Part shown: positions 12,117 to 23,947 of the stretch, piece by piece
Numbering within the stretch: position 1 is the first letter of the stretch
Layout of the letters: every line of letters starts with the position of its first letter
Assembly (NCBI GenBank): GCA_038373885.1
Contig: JAWZYV010012512.1
Coordinates: 268,530-332,529, forward strand
Source: Cheiracanthium punctorium
Taxonomy: Eukaryota > Arthropoda > Arachnida > Araneae > Cheiracanthiidae
Direction: 5' to 3'
Length of the DNA: 64,000 nucleotides
Notes under the pieces: model-generated
What the model was told of the DNA's origin: nothing
Database searches by the model: none
What the model saw: only the letters and a program-made list of their open reading frames with translations
Program-made: the position numbers and the translations under genes

Positions 12117-13192
12117 CATCTTTTAACACTAGTTTCTCTTGAGTGTTCTTTTTCTTTTTGTTGTTGTTGTTGTTGTTAAGGTCCCATTTTGCCGCAGAAA
12201 CGGATTTCTGTTTTTCCCCCCTTAAAAAGCTTATTGAATTTTGTGATACTTTGAATAATTGAGTCAACCTTCAATCCCATGGTTGTCAGTCAGTTTATTT
12301 CAGTGTATATTTCAATTCCGACGCCTTTCCGCACCGAAAAAAGAACCTTGACCTAAGCTTGCCTGTTCATCGCTGTTTGACCGACCTTAGAAATGTTAGA
12401 TCAGTTTTGCCAAAGAGTAGGTCAAAATTCCGCAAAAGGTCATTTTTGACAGGTTTATTGCTATAAACTTCCACTCATGCAGTTTTCTGCCAATTACTAT
12501 GTTTCACAATTCTAAGACCAATGCTCTTCTAGGATGCATAGAAAAAGGTTCTTGACTCTTTACGAAATGTTCTTTTTTAGCATTTTAAAGAATCGCGTCT
12601 TCTTAGAAGCCATCAAAATTTAAGAGCTAGAAGTAATTCCAAAACCCAACTCTTTTTTTTTTTTTTGTTTGTTTGTTTGTTATAGTCGAAGAGAATCTTA
12701 GGAATAAAATTAATGCTTTTCTTTCTAATTGACTTGCTTCGAGCAGAATTACATAATTTTACTAGTACTGCGATCCATAAAAATATTAAGAATGCTGTTT
12801 TTCTTTAATAATCTTCAATATTTTTAATATTCTCAAATAAATAAAAAGAAAAGAAAAGCCAAGTAGTATTTCGAGCTCTAAAATTGTCGTATAGTAATAC
12901 ACAGAAGGTGCGTCATAATATTCGATGCTGATAAGAGATGACGGTCTATTCAAGACGGGCTAGTTGGAATGATTCTTGTTCTTTCTTACGATTATTAGCT
13001 TTTGAGAATTCTCTTATAAACATATGACCTTCTTATGTTGTTACCTGTTCTTATATTTTTAACAGAAGTGCCGTTGTCGCTGATGAACGATTAAAAACGA
13101 GATTTCAGTTTCAGCTCTGAAGGTCGCACTTTCGTCCGTGCATGATTTTGAAAGGGAAACCGACACATCAATCTCCCTTAAATAAATAAAAA
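12117..13192. other. Unassigned AT-rich stretch
   Basis: Contains a (GTT)n tract at about 12,158-12,177, a T-rich tract with (TTTG)n at about 12,650-12,680 and A-rich tracts. No recognisable gene or element end. Confidence 0.4.
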
Positions 13193-13659
13193 TCTGATGT
13201 GTCCAACACATGACTTCCTTGCACGTCTATTAAATCAAAAATGTTTTTTACGCACTTCCTCGAAACTTATTTGTTTGAAAGATATAAAATATCAATAATA
13301 GTAAGATATAGCGATTTCTAGCCAAACATTTCGATATCGCCAAGCTGAGTTCAATTTGAAAGATTTCTTTCTGACACTTTATTTGGCGATATTTCACCAA
13401 AAGCCGACAAACTTGAAATAGTTTGCGAGATTTTGGGGATAGCCAAAGTAGTCATTGACCACAGACTTTCAATGAATTGAATGCATCCATACACCTTAAT
13501 GTATTTAAAGTCATTTGGCTCACCCTGTAAATAAATTCCCAGTCGATTGCTGTCAAAAAAGATATTGAAAACCGTTAGATATTATAATATAGTTCTAAAT
13601 ACAAAAGTTCAAAATTCTACGGGTTAAAGTTTTAGAGTTATACAAAATACGAAATAATT

Positions 13660-13910
13660 TTTGGCGCCAAATTTGGTGATATTTCGGCGAAACTCGTCAA
13701 TGTCGACGACATTTGGCGAGATATTAAGCATGGACCAACAATGACAGATTATCGCCAAATTTGGCGATATTTCGCCAAAACTCGCCAAGAACGATGACAA
13801 ATGGCGATACTTTGGGCATGGACCAAATGACTCACTATCGCCAAATTTGGCGACATTTCGGCAAAACTCGCCAAGATCGAGGACAGACGGCGAGATTTTG
13901 GGCATGTACC
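13660..13910. repeat. About 88-bp tandem units built on a TCGCCAAATTTGGCGA palindrome
   Basis: Three imperfect units share the palindrome, a CGCCAAGA(A/T)CGA(T/G)GACA segment and GGGCATG(G/T)ACCAAA. The same unit recurs inverted at about 26,690-26,920. Overlapping frames repeatedly give LASFGEISPNLAI-like peptides, an effect of the palindrome rather than evidence of a protein. Confidence 0.75.
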
Positions 13911-14353
13911 AAACAATGGCTGTCTGCAATTGTACTATATTTAAGATGTCCATAGACATTAAAGTACTGAAATTCTTTTCGGTGGTCCTGTAAATAAACT
14001 CTCCAGTAGATTTTAACCAAAAATCGAGATGCACAACTAGATGTTACAACAATCTTATATATGAAATTTCATAATAGTTTTTGAGATTTGAGAGTTAAAT
14101 ATGCACACACGTACATAAAAAAGTCGCCAAGCTTGGCGACTTTTGGCATAGTACTTGAGGGAGGCACGTGACCGTGGTCGGACCATTACCTAACTTATGT
14201 GGTAGGACGGTATTGTGCTTGAAATGGATGAATCTCCTAAAATTGCCATTGACCGTAATGTATTGGAAATCTTTTGAGTGTTCCTGTAGCAGAACTGTAA
14301 ATGATAAAGACACTTTTTTTAATGGAGAAATTCATTTTCTAACTCTTTACAGC

Positions 14354-17300
14354 CAGAGGCGCCGACTTTCTGTGGGTTTCTGTGGGTGCCCTAAAAGTCC
14401 GTGGAGGGGGGGGGGGTTAATAAAAGGTTGAAAGTCGCACAAGGTTTGTAATTTTTGATAAAGGATCGCTAAATTTGGTGCCAAAACGCGACAATTTATT
14501 TTAAAGGGGAGTATAGTTGGAATGTACTTGGCTATAAGATTATAAAATAGTTTTAGTAGGTGATTTTAAGATGGATTTTGATTCCGGAGATGGGTTTTTA
14601 TGGAACAAGGAAAAAAAATACGGCACACTCATGAATAACGATACACTTTCCAACTTTATGGAATCTTTTCCAACTACCCTTCAATCTTTTCCTATTATTA
14701 TTTGCTTCCTTGCTCGTAACTACTCAAGCATTTGACTTTGCGTGCACATTTTTACCACTGGGAAATGGGTAATACAAATAATCATTTTAGCTCCACATAA
14801 AATATCCAATATCTGAGGGTATGGATCGAAGAAACGATATCTGCCTCACGGGTTTGGTACACAAATTAAAATAAACTAACTGCACCAAGGATTCGAAAAA
14901 ATTCAGGATGATTCTTTACAAGCTGCACTACACACTGCAATAAATTCGAAAACTTTCATGAAACTTTCAGAAAAAAATCTTAAACGTGGAACTGCTCAGC
15001 AAAGTATTTCTAAGAGTGGCCATTCTGCAAAATTTTTTGTTTATTCCGGTGTCTAGTACAGCTTGTGAACATACATCCTAAAAATTGTGAAGTGCTTAAG
15101 ATAATTAGTTTTCTTTTTTGTATTTATACACCAAAATGCGTGTTTTTTTCCCAGCGCTGAAGGCGACATTCAAAGTTTAATTTAAGTGAATAGTGTGAAT
15201 TTTGGCATCCGATTATTTGTACTACGGTGAAGCAACGCTGGGCATAGAATGAAAGTTTCCACCGTTGTGTCTTAGTAACGATAACAGCAAACCAGTTAAA
15301 ATCAACATTCTTTTTAAAGTAATGAAGTATTTCTGATGAAATGCCCTTCTTTTAGAAAAATCTGCTTGTGCTGGAGTCACCTTAAATTTGTTTGCCTTAG
15401 GCGAATTCTCTGTCAAAATTCGAGGATTCCTGGGCGCACACCCCCTTTGCCCTTCTAATAAATCAGAACTGAAAGAGGTGTATTACACTATTTCACTTTT
15501 TTTTTTTTTTACTTTTAGAAATAGAATTTTGATTGGTTTTAACTAATCATTATAAATTTCAAAGCAAAAGAAAAGTGTATTACTACGTTTATTGGAAAAA
15601 AAAAAAAAAAAACATGCAACAATATTATCACAATCAGTCACATTTCTTGTCATGTAAATGGAAATTTTGTATAAAAAGTGATTCAGTTTTCGAATGTAAC
15701 AATTCATGATCAATTTTATTCTTGTTTAATCTATCTCATCCCTGTCTGAAATCCTGACTTAATCTATCTCATCCCTGATACATTTTTCAAAATATGTTAT
15801 TCATAGTATTGTTTCTCAGCTCATTCATTTCCTGTTTTTTTTAATTATTATTATTATTTATTTATTTATTTTTTTACATTTTTGTGCCCCTATAAACAGC
15901 TGCAGCTAAGCCTTGCCTATTTTCTTTTCTTTTTTTTCCCCACAAATTAAAAAAATTACAAAAATTATACCTTTAAAATAAAACTAGATAGTTTTCTCAG
16001 AATGAATTAATGCAACGTTTTCTATGTTGAAATGTGTGTAGGACCACATAAAAAAGATTGGTAACTATTTAATGCAAACAGAAAAATAAAGCAGAACAAA
16101 AAAGTTGTTTATCATAGAGTTAATAATTATTCAAAAAATATTTTGAATTGCTGGCCATATAACCTCCAGGCATGATTTTGAGCATCCTCCGGAAGTAGAA
16201 ATATTTTACCCTCTACCATTAAGTGGTCAAATTTGCAAAATTACGAGAGACATACATTTCAGTAATGTGTGTTCATGCGCCCATGATTTCAGTATAATTT
16301 TAAAAAACAGCATTGGACTAGATCAAAGCAAATAGTACCTAATTCCGCTTGTCAAACAAGAACAAAAACTGAACAAAATATTCGCAGAAAATGAAACTGA
16401 AGGCATCTCGAAATGTTAGTTGTGGACCACAGTCTGTTCCATCCTTTTCAATAAATAAATGAGCACTAAAATCATTCAAAAATAAGAAAAGGAAATTGAG
16501 ACTTTAGAAGAAAGTGACACAAACCTTTATACCTTAGAAGCCTCGCTTTGGTCTCATTCAATTAACACCAAAGCACCGACACTTTTTGATGAATGGGCAT
16601 CTTTTTTTTGTTCCAGAGACATACAAAGTGTTGTATATTAGGTGCTTGTAAACAGACAGACCTTGATGTTCTCTATTTACAATAAAAACAATTAAACCTA
16701 CTCACTTCGGAATACTGCAGTAATATTATTAGAACTATCTCAAAACATTTCCATAATGGGAATGAGTCTTTCACCTAACTCCTGTGTTATCTTTCCCGCG
16801 TGAACTTTCTTCTGATTGTAGCCAGCGGCTTTGTCTCAAATTCTCCGTTTTTCGGTACTCTTGGGCTAACACAGTCTCATTGTATTCATACATTTTCCCA
16901 TGGAGGACGAAGATTCTGGGATGAGGTCTGTGGATCAGAAAGGGGGGGGGGGCACTTAGGACTTCGGCTGCAATGGTCAAAGGCATTGCCTGTGGGGCTG
17001 CGGGAAGTCGCACATCACATTGTGAAAAAGCTTTGAATTTTAGAAAGACATTGTTTCCATGGGTGCCAGATAGGAAGGCAAGTGGCAGTGGGGGATTGAG
17101 ATTTGAGCCCGCCTAGTCATCGGTATAGTAAGCATTTTTACAGCATACTGAACTTCTAAGTATTATTTTCGTGCTAAAAGGTCTGAAAATTAAGATGACC
17201 CCCATACATCTCTAAAGTAGTCCTCATATGAGAAACTATTATAATTATTATTTTATGTAGACAAAAATATTACCTGTTTGGATTCCTTTTTCTTTTTTTT

Positions 17301-17770
17301 TCATGCACTTTTTAAAATTTTAGAGTATGTGCTAAGTTACTACTTATTGGAATTTTATTATAATTACTCCAGTTCCGAGGCACATAAGGGTGTATGCCGA
17401 AGAAACAAAATCTGCATAACGGTCTTAGTACACAAATTAAAGTAAACTATCGCACCAAGGATTCGAAAAAATTTAGGATGATTCTTTATAAGCTGCACTA
17501 CATACCGAAATAAAGAATAACACGTTCTTTAAAATTTTCGATTTTAAAGAATTTTTTCTAAAAGTTTCGTAAATGATACAGGTTTATTGTTTATTTCAGT
17601 GTATAGTGGAGTTTCTAAAACATACATCCTAAAAATTTGAAATACTTGACATAATTAATTTTTTTGTATTTGTATACCAAAATTTCATGGGTTTTTTTTT
17701 TCCGAACTACAGCGATAAGCTGAAAGTAGCCTTTAAACAGGGTTTAATTTCTATCCAAAGAAGTGCGAGA

Positions 17771-17812
<42 letters not shown>

Positions 17813-18995
17813 TATTGCAATTAACAAAAATCCACTTATTAATTACCTAATTTAAGGTATTAAGTGAATTTTTGTTACCTATGTATTAGTTTGCGATGTA
17901 ATAAAATTAATATCAACAGAAAAAATTACGATGGTAATTAAAATTTTAAATTTAGTGTAAATTTCACAGAGAAAAAAGTAGTGGAGCGGAGCTCCCATGC
18001 AAATAAGCACTTCCTTTAAATACATGCAAGTATTTAGCACCCACGAAAACTTTTCTGTGGGTGCTTGAGATCTGACGTAGTACATAAAAAAAAACAACCG
18101 TCCCTCACTAAAATTTTATTTTCGAACTATGCAGTTGCAAAGCACTCGTCGTCATCAATGGCGTGACTATACCGTTAGGGCCCGTAATAAATTCATTGGA
18201 AAGGGTCCTTCCTCATTGTACAGAATCTCAACCAACATGTTGCAGTTCACTTTTTCTAGCTTTCTATTTGGGAAAGGCTCCCCTTCCGGCCGGGGGACAG
18301 TGGCTTTTGCCCGTTCTACCGCCCTATAGTTACGCCAGTGATTGTCTCATCGAAGTTCCTCATGCGCATCTGAATTATAAAGGACATGGTGCTCATATAA
18401 GGAAGTAGGTGGAGGCTCGGGTCCCTCCCTCTAGCCGTCGGTATAGTGAACTTTTTATATTAGCTAACCTTTTTTTCACTATTTCAGTACTAAAATGTTT
18501 GAAAGCGCGATTGCCGATGACCTTACAAATGTAATAAATAACCCCTCCCCCCTCCCTCCACGTCTTAAAGTACTCATATGGACGTCCATACCGAAGCACC
18601 CACATACATTTGGCCTCATTAAAGATTTTCTTTTAAACTTTTAAAATATCACACAACTAATAAGCAAATAAAGCATTTTTGTACTGAAATAATGCAAAAA
18701 GTTCAGTATGCTTTACAAATATTCATATTACGTAATGGCATAATTGGGGCGGGGGGGGTTAAACCCTCCTTGAGTGTACATCACTGTGTTAGGGGTTATC
18801 AGACGATTGCTGGTGCTCAGCATCCAACGTAATTTTTTTACAAGCCCGAAGCACCCACATAAACGTCTTTTCCTAGCCCTTTCTGCGAACTTCAAAGTAT
18901 GACTTGGCACTAAAATTTCTGTGGGTGCTCAGCACCCACAGAATTTTTTCAGTGGGTGCTTGAGCCCCGGAGCACCCACGTAGTCGGCGCCACTG
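14354..18995. mobile_element. 4.64-kb non-autonomous hAT element
   Basis: Ends CAGAGGCGCCGAC and GTCGGCGCCACTG are flanked by perfect 8-bp duplications TTTACAGC (14,346-14,353 and 18,996-19,003). The intact target, with a single TTTACAGC, is in the inverted sister repeat at 26,240-26,247. Subterminal copies of GTGGGTGC/GCACCCAC are clustered at 18,040-18,980, as expected for hAT transposase binding sites. Inside are a direct repeat of about 300 bp (about 14,820-15,130 and 17,390-17,700), long poly-T and poly-A tracts, and no transposase. Some of the interior may be further nested insertions that I cannot delimit. Confidence 0.88.
17775..17811. repeat. Poly-T tract of about 37 bases
   Basis: An uninterrupted T run inside the hAT element, just after a shorter T-rich stretch. 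It could be the reversed tail of a retroposed sequence. No head was identified. Confidence 0.8.
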
Positions 18996-19009
18996 TTTAC
19001 AGCATATAT

Positions 19010-19560
19010 CACTTCTGACTAGTTTGAAATAGCCCAATACCTCTAAAAAACGCTTTGATGAATTTCGGCCCATAGAGCGTAATGTATTTCGAATCTTTTA
19101 GGCGGTTCTGTAGATAAACTATCCAGTCGAATGGAACCGAAAGGGGAGGTGCACAACTAGATGTTACAACAATCCTAAATATAAAGTTTCAACATTCTAC
19201 GCCTAATAGTTTTTGAGATATGCGAGTTTAATGAATTTCGGCCCATTGAGCGTAATGTATTTCGAATGTTTTGGGCGGTCCTGTAGATAAACTATCCAAT
19301 CGAATGGAACCAAAAGGGGAGGTGCACAACTAGATGTTACAACTATCCAAAATATGAAGTTTCGACATTCTACGCCTAATAGTTTTTGAGATATGCGAGT
19401 TTAATGATTTTCGGCCCATAGAGCGTAATGTATTTCGAATCTTTTGGGCGGTCCTGTACATAAACTATTCATTCGATTGCGACCAAAAGGGGAGGTGCAC
19501 AACTAGATCATAGAACAATCCTAAATATCAAATCTCAACATTCTACGACCCATAGTTTTT
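19010..19560 (+). repeat. Three about 174-bp monomers with conserved core
   Basis: Each monomer contains CGGCCCATAGAGCGTAATG, a TTTTGGGCGGTCCTGTA block, AAAAGGGGAGGTGCACAAC and TTTTTGAGATATGCGAG. The same core occurs, more diverged, in the array at 48,600-49,480 and in fragments near 13,500, 13,950, 14,250, 36,830, 36,990 and 57,400. Confidence 0.8.
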
Positions 19561-20024
19561 GAGATATGCGAGTTACATACATACGTACGTACTACGTACG
19601 TACGTACAGACGGCATGGAAAAACTGACCACAATAAACTCGCCGCTGGTCAAAATGAGTTGCAGACGCGTTAATATGATCGTGCATGCTAGCCTACGATG
19701 AGATGCATCGAAAAAATTTTTAAAATTCAATTTAGAGGTAGTCAAAATCGGTTTTTTTTGTCGAAATTTGGCCCCCAAAATTTTTCGGGATCACATTACT
19801 TCCTTATACTACGTACAAGGAAGTAATAAGTTTTTTATTATGTTTAGCTTACCAGTTTAATTGTATTAGGTATAACTTTATTTTTCCAACGAGCTATAAA
19901 AGAAAACATAATTTGTTGCAATACCAGGAAAAACTTTTGTCCTATTCAATTTGAAATTGCGTGCTAATGAAGAAAACTGGTTTTGTAGTTTTTGCTCCAT
20001 ATACTCTTATTATCAGTGACTACG

Positions 20025-22123
20025 CAGAGCCGTGCTTTGAGGGATGCGAAGGGTTCAACAGCAACAGGCCGCATAAAATAAGGAGCAGTGCAAGTTTGAT
20101 AGAATACATTTTGTGCTAAGTTGTTTGTTCTACAATTCTATACATAATATACAATGCAGGTAGAAATATCTAGGCAACGAAATATAGCAACGAAGGCTTT
20201 TAAAAGAATACTAACTGTACAGAAAAAGGATTTGGTGAGATCTCGAAAAAACTGCTCTTTTTCTCAACAGGAAAATTACTTTCAATTGAGCCCTGTTTTT
20301 CAGTTGAAAGTGGTCTTTATGATAAATCCGCCCTTCCCCTTTTGAAAGAAAAAAAAAAAAAAAAAACTGAAGCTGAACACTGCAATTAATAAAGGTTATA
20401 AAGACTTAAGAAAACTCCGCGTTTTTGTTTCAAAATCTTTTAAGAAAAACTTTTTAAAACTTGCATGAAAAATTATAAGATCTGAGAAACGTTGTTCTTG
20501 CACAAGGCCACAAAAACTATAGGCAAGGCCCCGTGACTATGGAAAGTCTGAATGTAGAATGCTTGATATCACGTAAGGCAATAAAACGCTGGCATATCAG
20601 ACGAGCAAAGCACATACCATAGGCACCACTTGAGGGATGACCAAAAGCATTTAAACTAACATTTTGACCAAAATCTTCGAATTTCAGCGATGTTTTTAAA
20701 AAAAACGCATTAATGAAAAATTTGTTAAAATCAAGTATAAATGGTGATTGAAAATGCAATATTTCTATAAAATTGGTAAAAAGCTACCGAATTGGATTTT
20801 ATTTTCTTGGGAGGTCTTAGTGCTTGGGAGGGTCAACTTCCTCTCGGCTCGACTACTGTGGGACGGTGTACGCTAATGGGAGCTAGTACACGTAAAATCT
20901 GTCGTGGCTCCAATGTCCTCCAAGTTGTTAAACTTGGAGAACATTGAGTCGGCTCCCCCAGAGGTATCAACTGGGGAGCCGATTTCAGGGGGTTGGTCAT
21001 TCCTCTGGAATTGGTTCAAAATTAGGGGACCCCTGGCTAAATCGTACTAACTCCCACTGGGGCCCTAAAAATGGAAGGCGCACCCCCACTTTGCCCATCG
21101 CCTCCCTTCGCGGGGGGGGATCTGGCACCGGAATTGCGGCTTTCAGAGGGGCATCAGAAACACAACACACATTGGATGCTTTCAAGTGGCGCATTGCACC
21201 CTCGTGCCTACTTATTGATTTGATACAGACTGAAGACTTTGGAAATAATTTCGTGCCAAGAAATATTTTATTTCACATAATTTGTGAAGCTACGTCAAAA
21301 GGAAACATTTACATGGTCACGGTTTATCAGCATAAATACTTTTGGTATTTTTACCAGTGTACAAATCTTGTGTTTATTCATGCATAGTTACAGCAGTCAA
21401 AGCAAAGCGTAGATATATTGATAAATATTCTGCAATTGTAAACACTTAGCTGTAAAATGCTTTTTAAAAAAGTGTCATGAAATTTTTATCACCCATCCCC
21501 CCCCCCAAAAAAAAACATTAGGGAGAGAGAGGCTTTTCTAGAAAGCACCGAGAGTCAAAAAATTAAATTTTCAGAATATTTATTTCCATGAAATGCAAAA
21601 TTTAGAAGTGACGAAGCTGCTAAAACGAATACGAATTACTTTCTGCAAAGATGCCTCATATATAAATCTGAAGTACGTGTCCCCAGGGACATGCTTCCGC
21701 ACTGGGTGGACCATATTTAGCAGCCGAGAACAAAAAATAATTGTAGATCTTTAAAATTTGTCTCCTTACTAAATAGTGGATCTTGACCTCCCCCCCCCCC
21801 AGTAAAAGAACCCGCTGCTGCTACTGACTCTAATTAAGTAAATTTGATTAATTTAACGAATAATTTAATTCAATAGGTTTCCATAGCATAAAAGCCGCAT
21901 TCTCGCGACTTGCGACGCTTTAAATTTGAAAGAGAAAGCTATACACGAAATTAAAAATTTTGTATTTTTTCTCGGCTATGCTTACTGATGTGCAGTTTTC
22001 AGTTCTAGGTCAGGAAGTTTATTTCGTTTACTTGATATCCACGAATTCAACAGTTTTTCAGCGGCCCTAAATTTAGCAGTCCTGGGCGGTTTCCCGGTTT
22101 TCCACCCCCTAAGCACGGCTCTG
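20025..22123. mobile_element. About 2.1-kb element with 13-15 bp terminal inverted repeats
   Basis: CAGAGCCGTGCTT at 20,025 and AAGCACGGCTCTG ending at 22,123 are exact inverted complements, extendable by CG on the outside. The flanking 8-mers (TGACTACG and CGTGTCCC) do not match, so a target duplication is not supported. The CAG…CTG ends suggest hAT. The interior has a GC-rich segment (20,810-21,200) with hairpins and no transposase. An open frame at 20,944-21,387 has no recognisable domain. Confidence 0.55.
20907..20982. repeat. Two adjacent hairpins in a GC-rich segment
   Basis: The first (20,907-20,947) pairs CTCCAATGT-CTCCAAGTT with AACTTGGAG-ACATTGAG. The second (20,949-20,982) pairs TCGGCTCCCC with GGGGAGCCGA around GAGGTATCAACT. 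They could be part of an RNA-derived repeat (SINE-like), but no polymerase III boxes were recognised. Confidence 0.5.
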
Positions 22124-22549
22124 CGTGTCCCCACTTTTATATGGGCCTGTTTTCGGAGGTTTGTACAAATTCAGTAAGACAAAGTTTGATATCTGACTCG
22201 AGCATGAAGTACCTGAAAACTAACTGTACTCATAATTCGAAATCGAATATTTATGCATAACTAATTACATCCACGCATAATCATAAAAACGCAAAGACCC
22301 TTTCTTATTATATGCAATAACTGATAAAATGTACTTTGTGCACCTGTAAAGAATTCACGTGTGGGAATGAAATGGAATTCGTTCGGCTGACAACACTTGT
22401 TCAGCTGAATATCAATGAGGAATGCCTTGATATTATCTCAGATATAAACAGGACCTCATAGGCGTTACGCATGCATGGGGACATTCGGGATAAACCTTTA
22501 TTGAGAAATCTCTCGGCGAGATGCTATTTCAGGCACCTTTCTTCATTAA
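22124..22549. other. Unassigned stretch
   Basis: No gene or repeat boundary recognised before the piggyBac-type MITE. Confidence 0.35.
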
Positions 22550-22934
22550 CCCTTTAAGCGCAGTGTTCCCGCGCTGGAAACACCAAACTCTGACGTTTTG
22601 ACTGTTGCCAGTCACGAAGAATAGATTGGATTTCTATAAAAAATAGTTGCGGGTGACATAGCTCCACGAGAATCCTTTACTTTTTATCACGTCATTTCCC
22701 GTCAAAAAATGGTCACGATTATTTTTAACAGCACTGACATCTGCTGAAAAATGGAAGAATGCGAGAACAGCTGGATAGATGTGCCGCACAGCCAGCTGTC
22801 GTCAAAAAAGGGTCTATAGATCTGTGGCACGCGATGAACGTTTCGATCATCCGCCATCTTGCTGGTAGTTAAGTCGAGCGATGGCAACGGCTGCCCTTTT
22901 TTTCAGCATTGGGAAAGGGTTGCGCCTCAAAGGG
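22550..22934. mobile_element. piggyBac-type MITE (TTAA target)
   Basis: Ends CCCTTTAAGCGCAGTG and GGGTTGCGCCTCAAAGGG are imperfect inverted repeats, and each side is flanked by TTAA (22,546-22,549 and 22,935-22,938). The same family is at 31,541-32,039. Non-coding, 385 bp. Confidence 0.82.
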
Positions 22935-23195
22935 TTAAGGGCAGATGTTTCTAGCGCCATTTACCAAGACCGTAGCCAATAAGGAATGTTAGAATCAGCC
23001 TCCTCTTTAAATGTACTTTCTCCACAAATTTTGGAACTTTAGGCACTTTTTCTTAATTTTCTGAAAATTTTAATTGAGGCCTTAAAAATGTTGTACCATT
23101 TTTTACGCAGTATTCTAATTTATTGTATATATCTATTATCAATATGTAAGTAATAAAAGCCTAGGTTAGTGTTTTTGAGACACCCTGCATATATA

Positions 23196-23945
23196 CAGGG
23201 TGTCCCAAAAAGATTGTAAAATACTTTTATTCTTTATCTATTAGATATAAGTGGATAATATAAATTGGAAATATGTTCGCAACAAAGTAGGAGAAACTGC
23301 TACGTTAAGAAAAAAATTCCTCTCGTTGTTCAGTGATGATTTTTGAATTTGTATATGACCCCCCCCCCCTCTCGGACCAAAAAATTCCTTGCTTGTAAAT
23401 TGTACACCATACACTAATGAGTTGATGTGCTAAATTTAAGAATTATTTCCAAAGAGATATGAAGATGAAAATATGCTGACTTAAATCACTTTTAAATTCC
23501 CCCCGAAGAAAAAAAATCACGTCGGATGATCGCGTTTCAGGAATAGTGTAGAAACGAAAGAAAATAACTTTACACCCTAGCATTGAACGCTTACATTCAA
23601 ATTCATGTATAGACAGAGATAATCTTTGTTTAAAGTTATCTCAGAGGCATTTTATGGTGAAAGGTTGAAATTTTGTCCAGCACGACATTAGTGTATTGGG
23701 CACAAATTGGGAATTTTTTTTTTCTACGGGGATTGTATACAAATTGAACAGAGTGTAACATATTGAACAGAGAGTATATATTGCAAGAGTGTAACATATT
23801 GAAAATAAATTATAGGATTTTTTTCTTATCATACTCTTTTTTTCCTACCTTATTTTGAACATTTGTTTTCAATTTACATTGCCCACTTATCTCTAATATG
23901 TAAAGAATTAAAGCGTTTCACTTTACACCTTTTTGGGACACCATG
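23196..23945. mobile_element. Tc1/mariner-type MITE, 750 bp
   Basis: Long imperfect inverted repeats (about 60 bp) begin CAGGGTGTCCCAAAAAG and end TTTTTGGGACACCATG, and both sides carry TA (23,194-23,195 and 23,946-23,947). A similar terminus, GAGACACCCTG, lies just upstream at about 23,177-23,187, suggesting a second element end abutting it. No transposase. Confidence 0.75.
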
Positions 23946-23947
23946 TA

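Larger units (their letters stand above)
13193..19826 (+). mobile_element. Helentron-like (HINE-like) non-coding element, left copy, split by hAT
   Basis: Without the inserted hAT and its target duplication, the element is about 1.99 kb. It starts TCTGATGTGTCCAACACATG, followed by a subterminal repeat ACTTCCTTGCACGT at 13,213-13,226. It ends in a 31-base hairpin (19,796-19,826) whose second half, ACGTACAAGGAAGT, is the inverted complement of that subterminal repeat with one mismatch. Inside are about 88-bp units with the palindrome TCGCCAAATTTGGCGA (13,660-13,900), then about 174-bp monomers (19,010-19,560) and a (GTAC)n microsatellite (19,580-19,606). This layout matches published descriptions of Helentron-associated elements. 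The naming is inference. The inverted sister copy is 25,598-27,388. Confidence 0.7.

Noticed and set aside
20944..21387. A 147-residue open frame in the GC-rich segment
   Set aside because: It overlaps stable hairpins, has no recognisable domain and runs into AT-rich DNA; it is probably incidental.
20017..22131. 8-bp target duplication for the 2.1-kb TIR element
   Set aside because: The flanking 8-mers do not match, so only the inverted termini are claimed.
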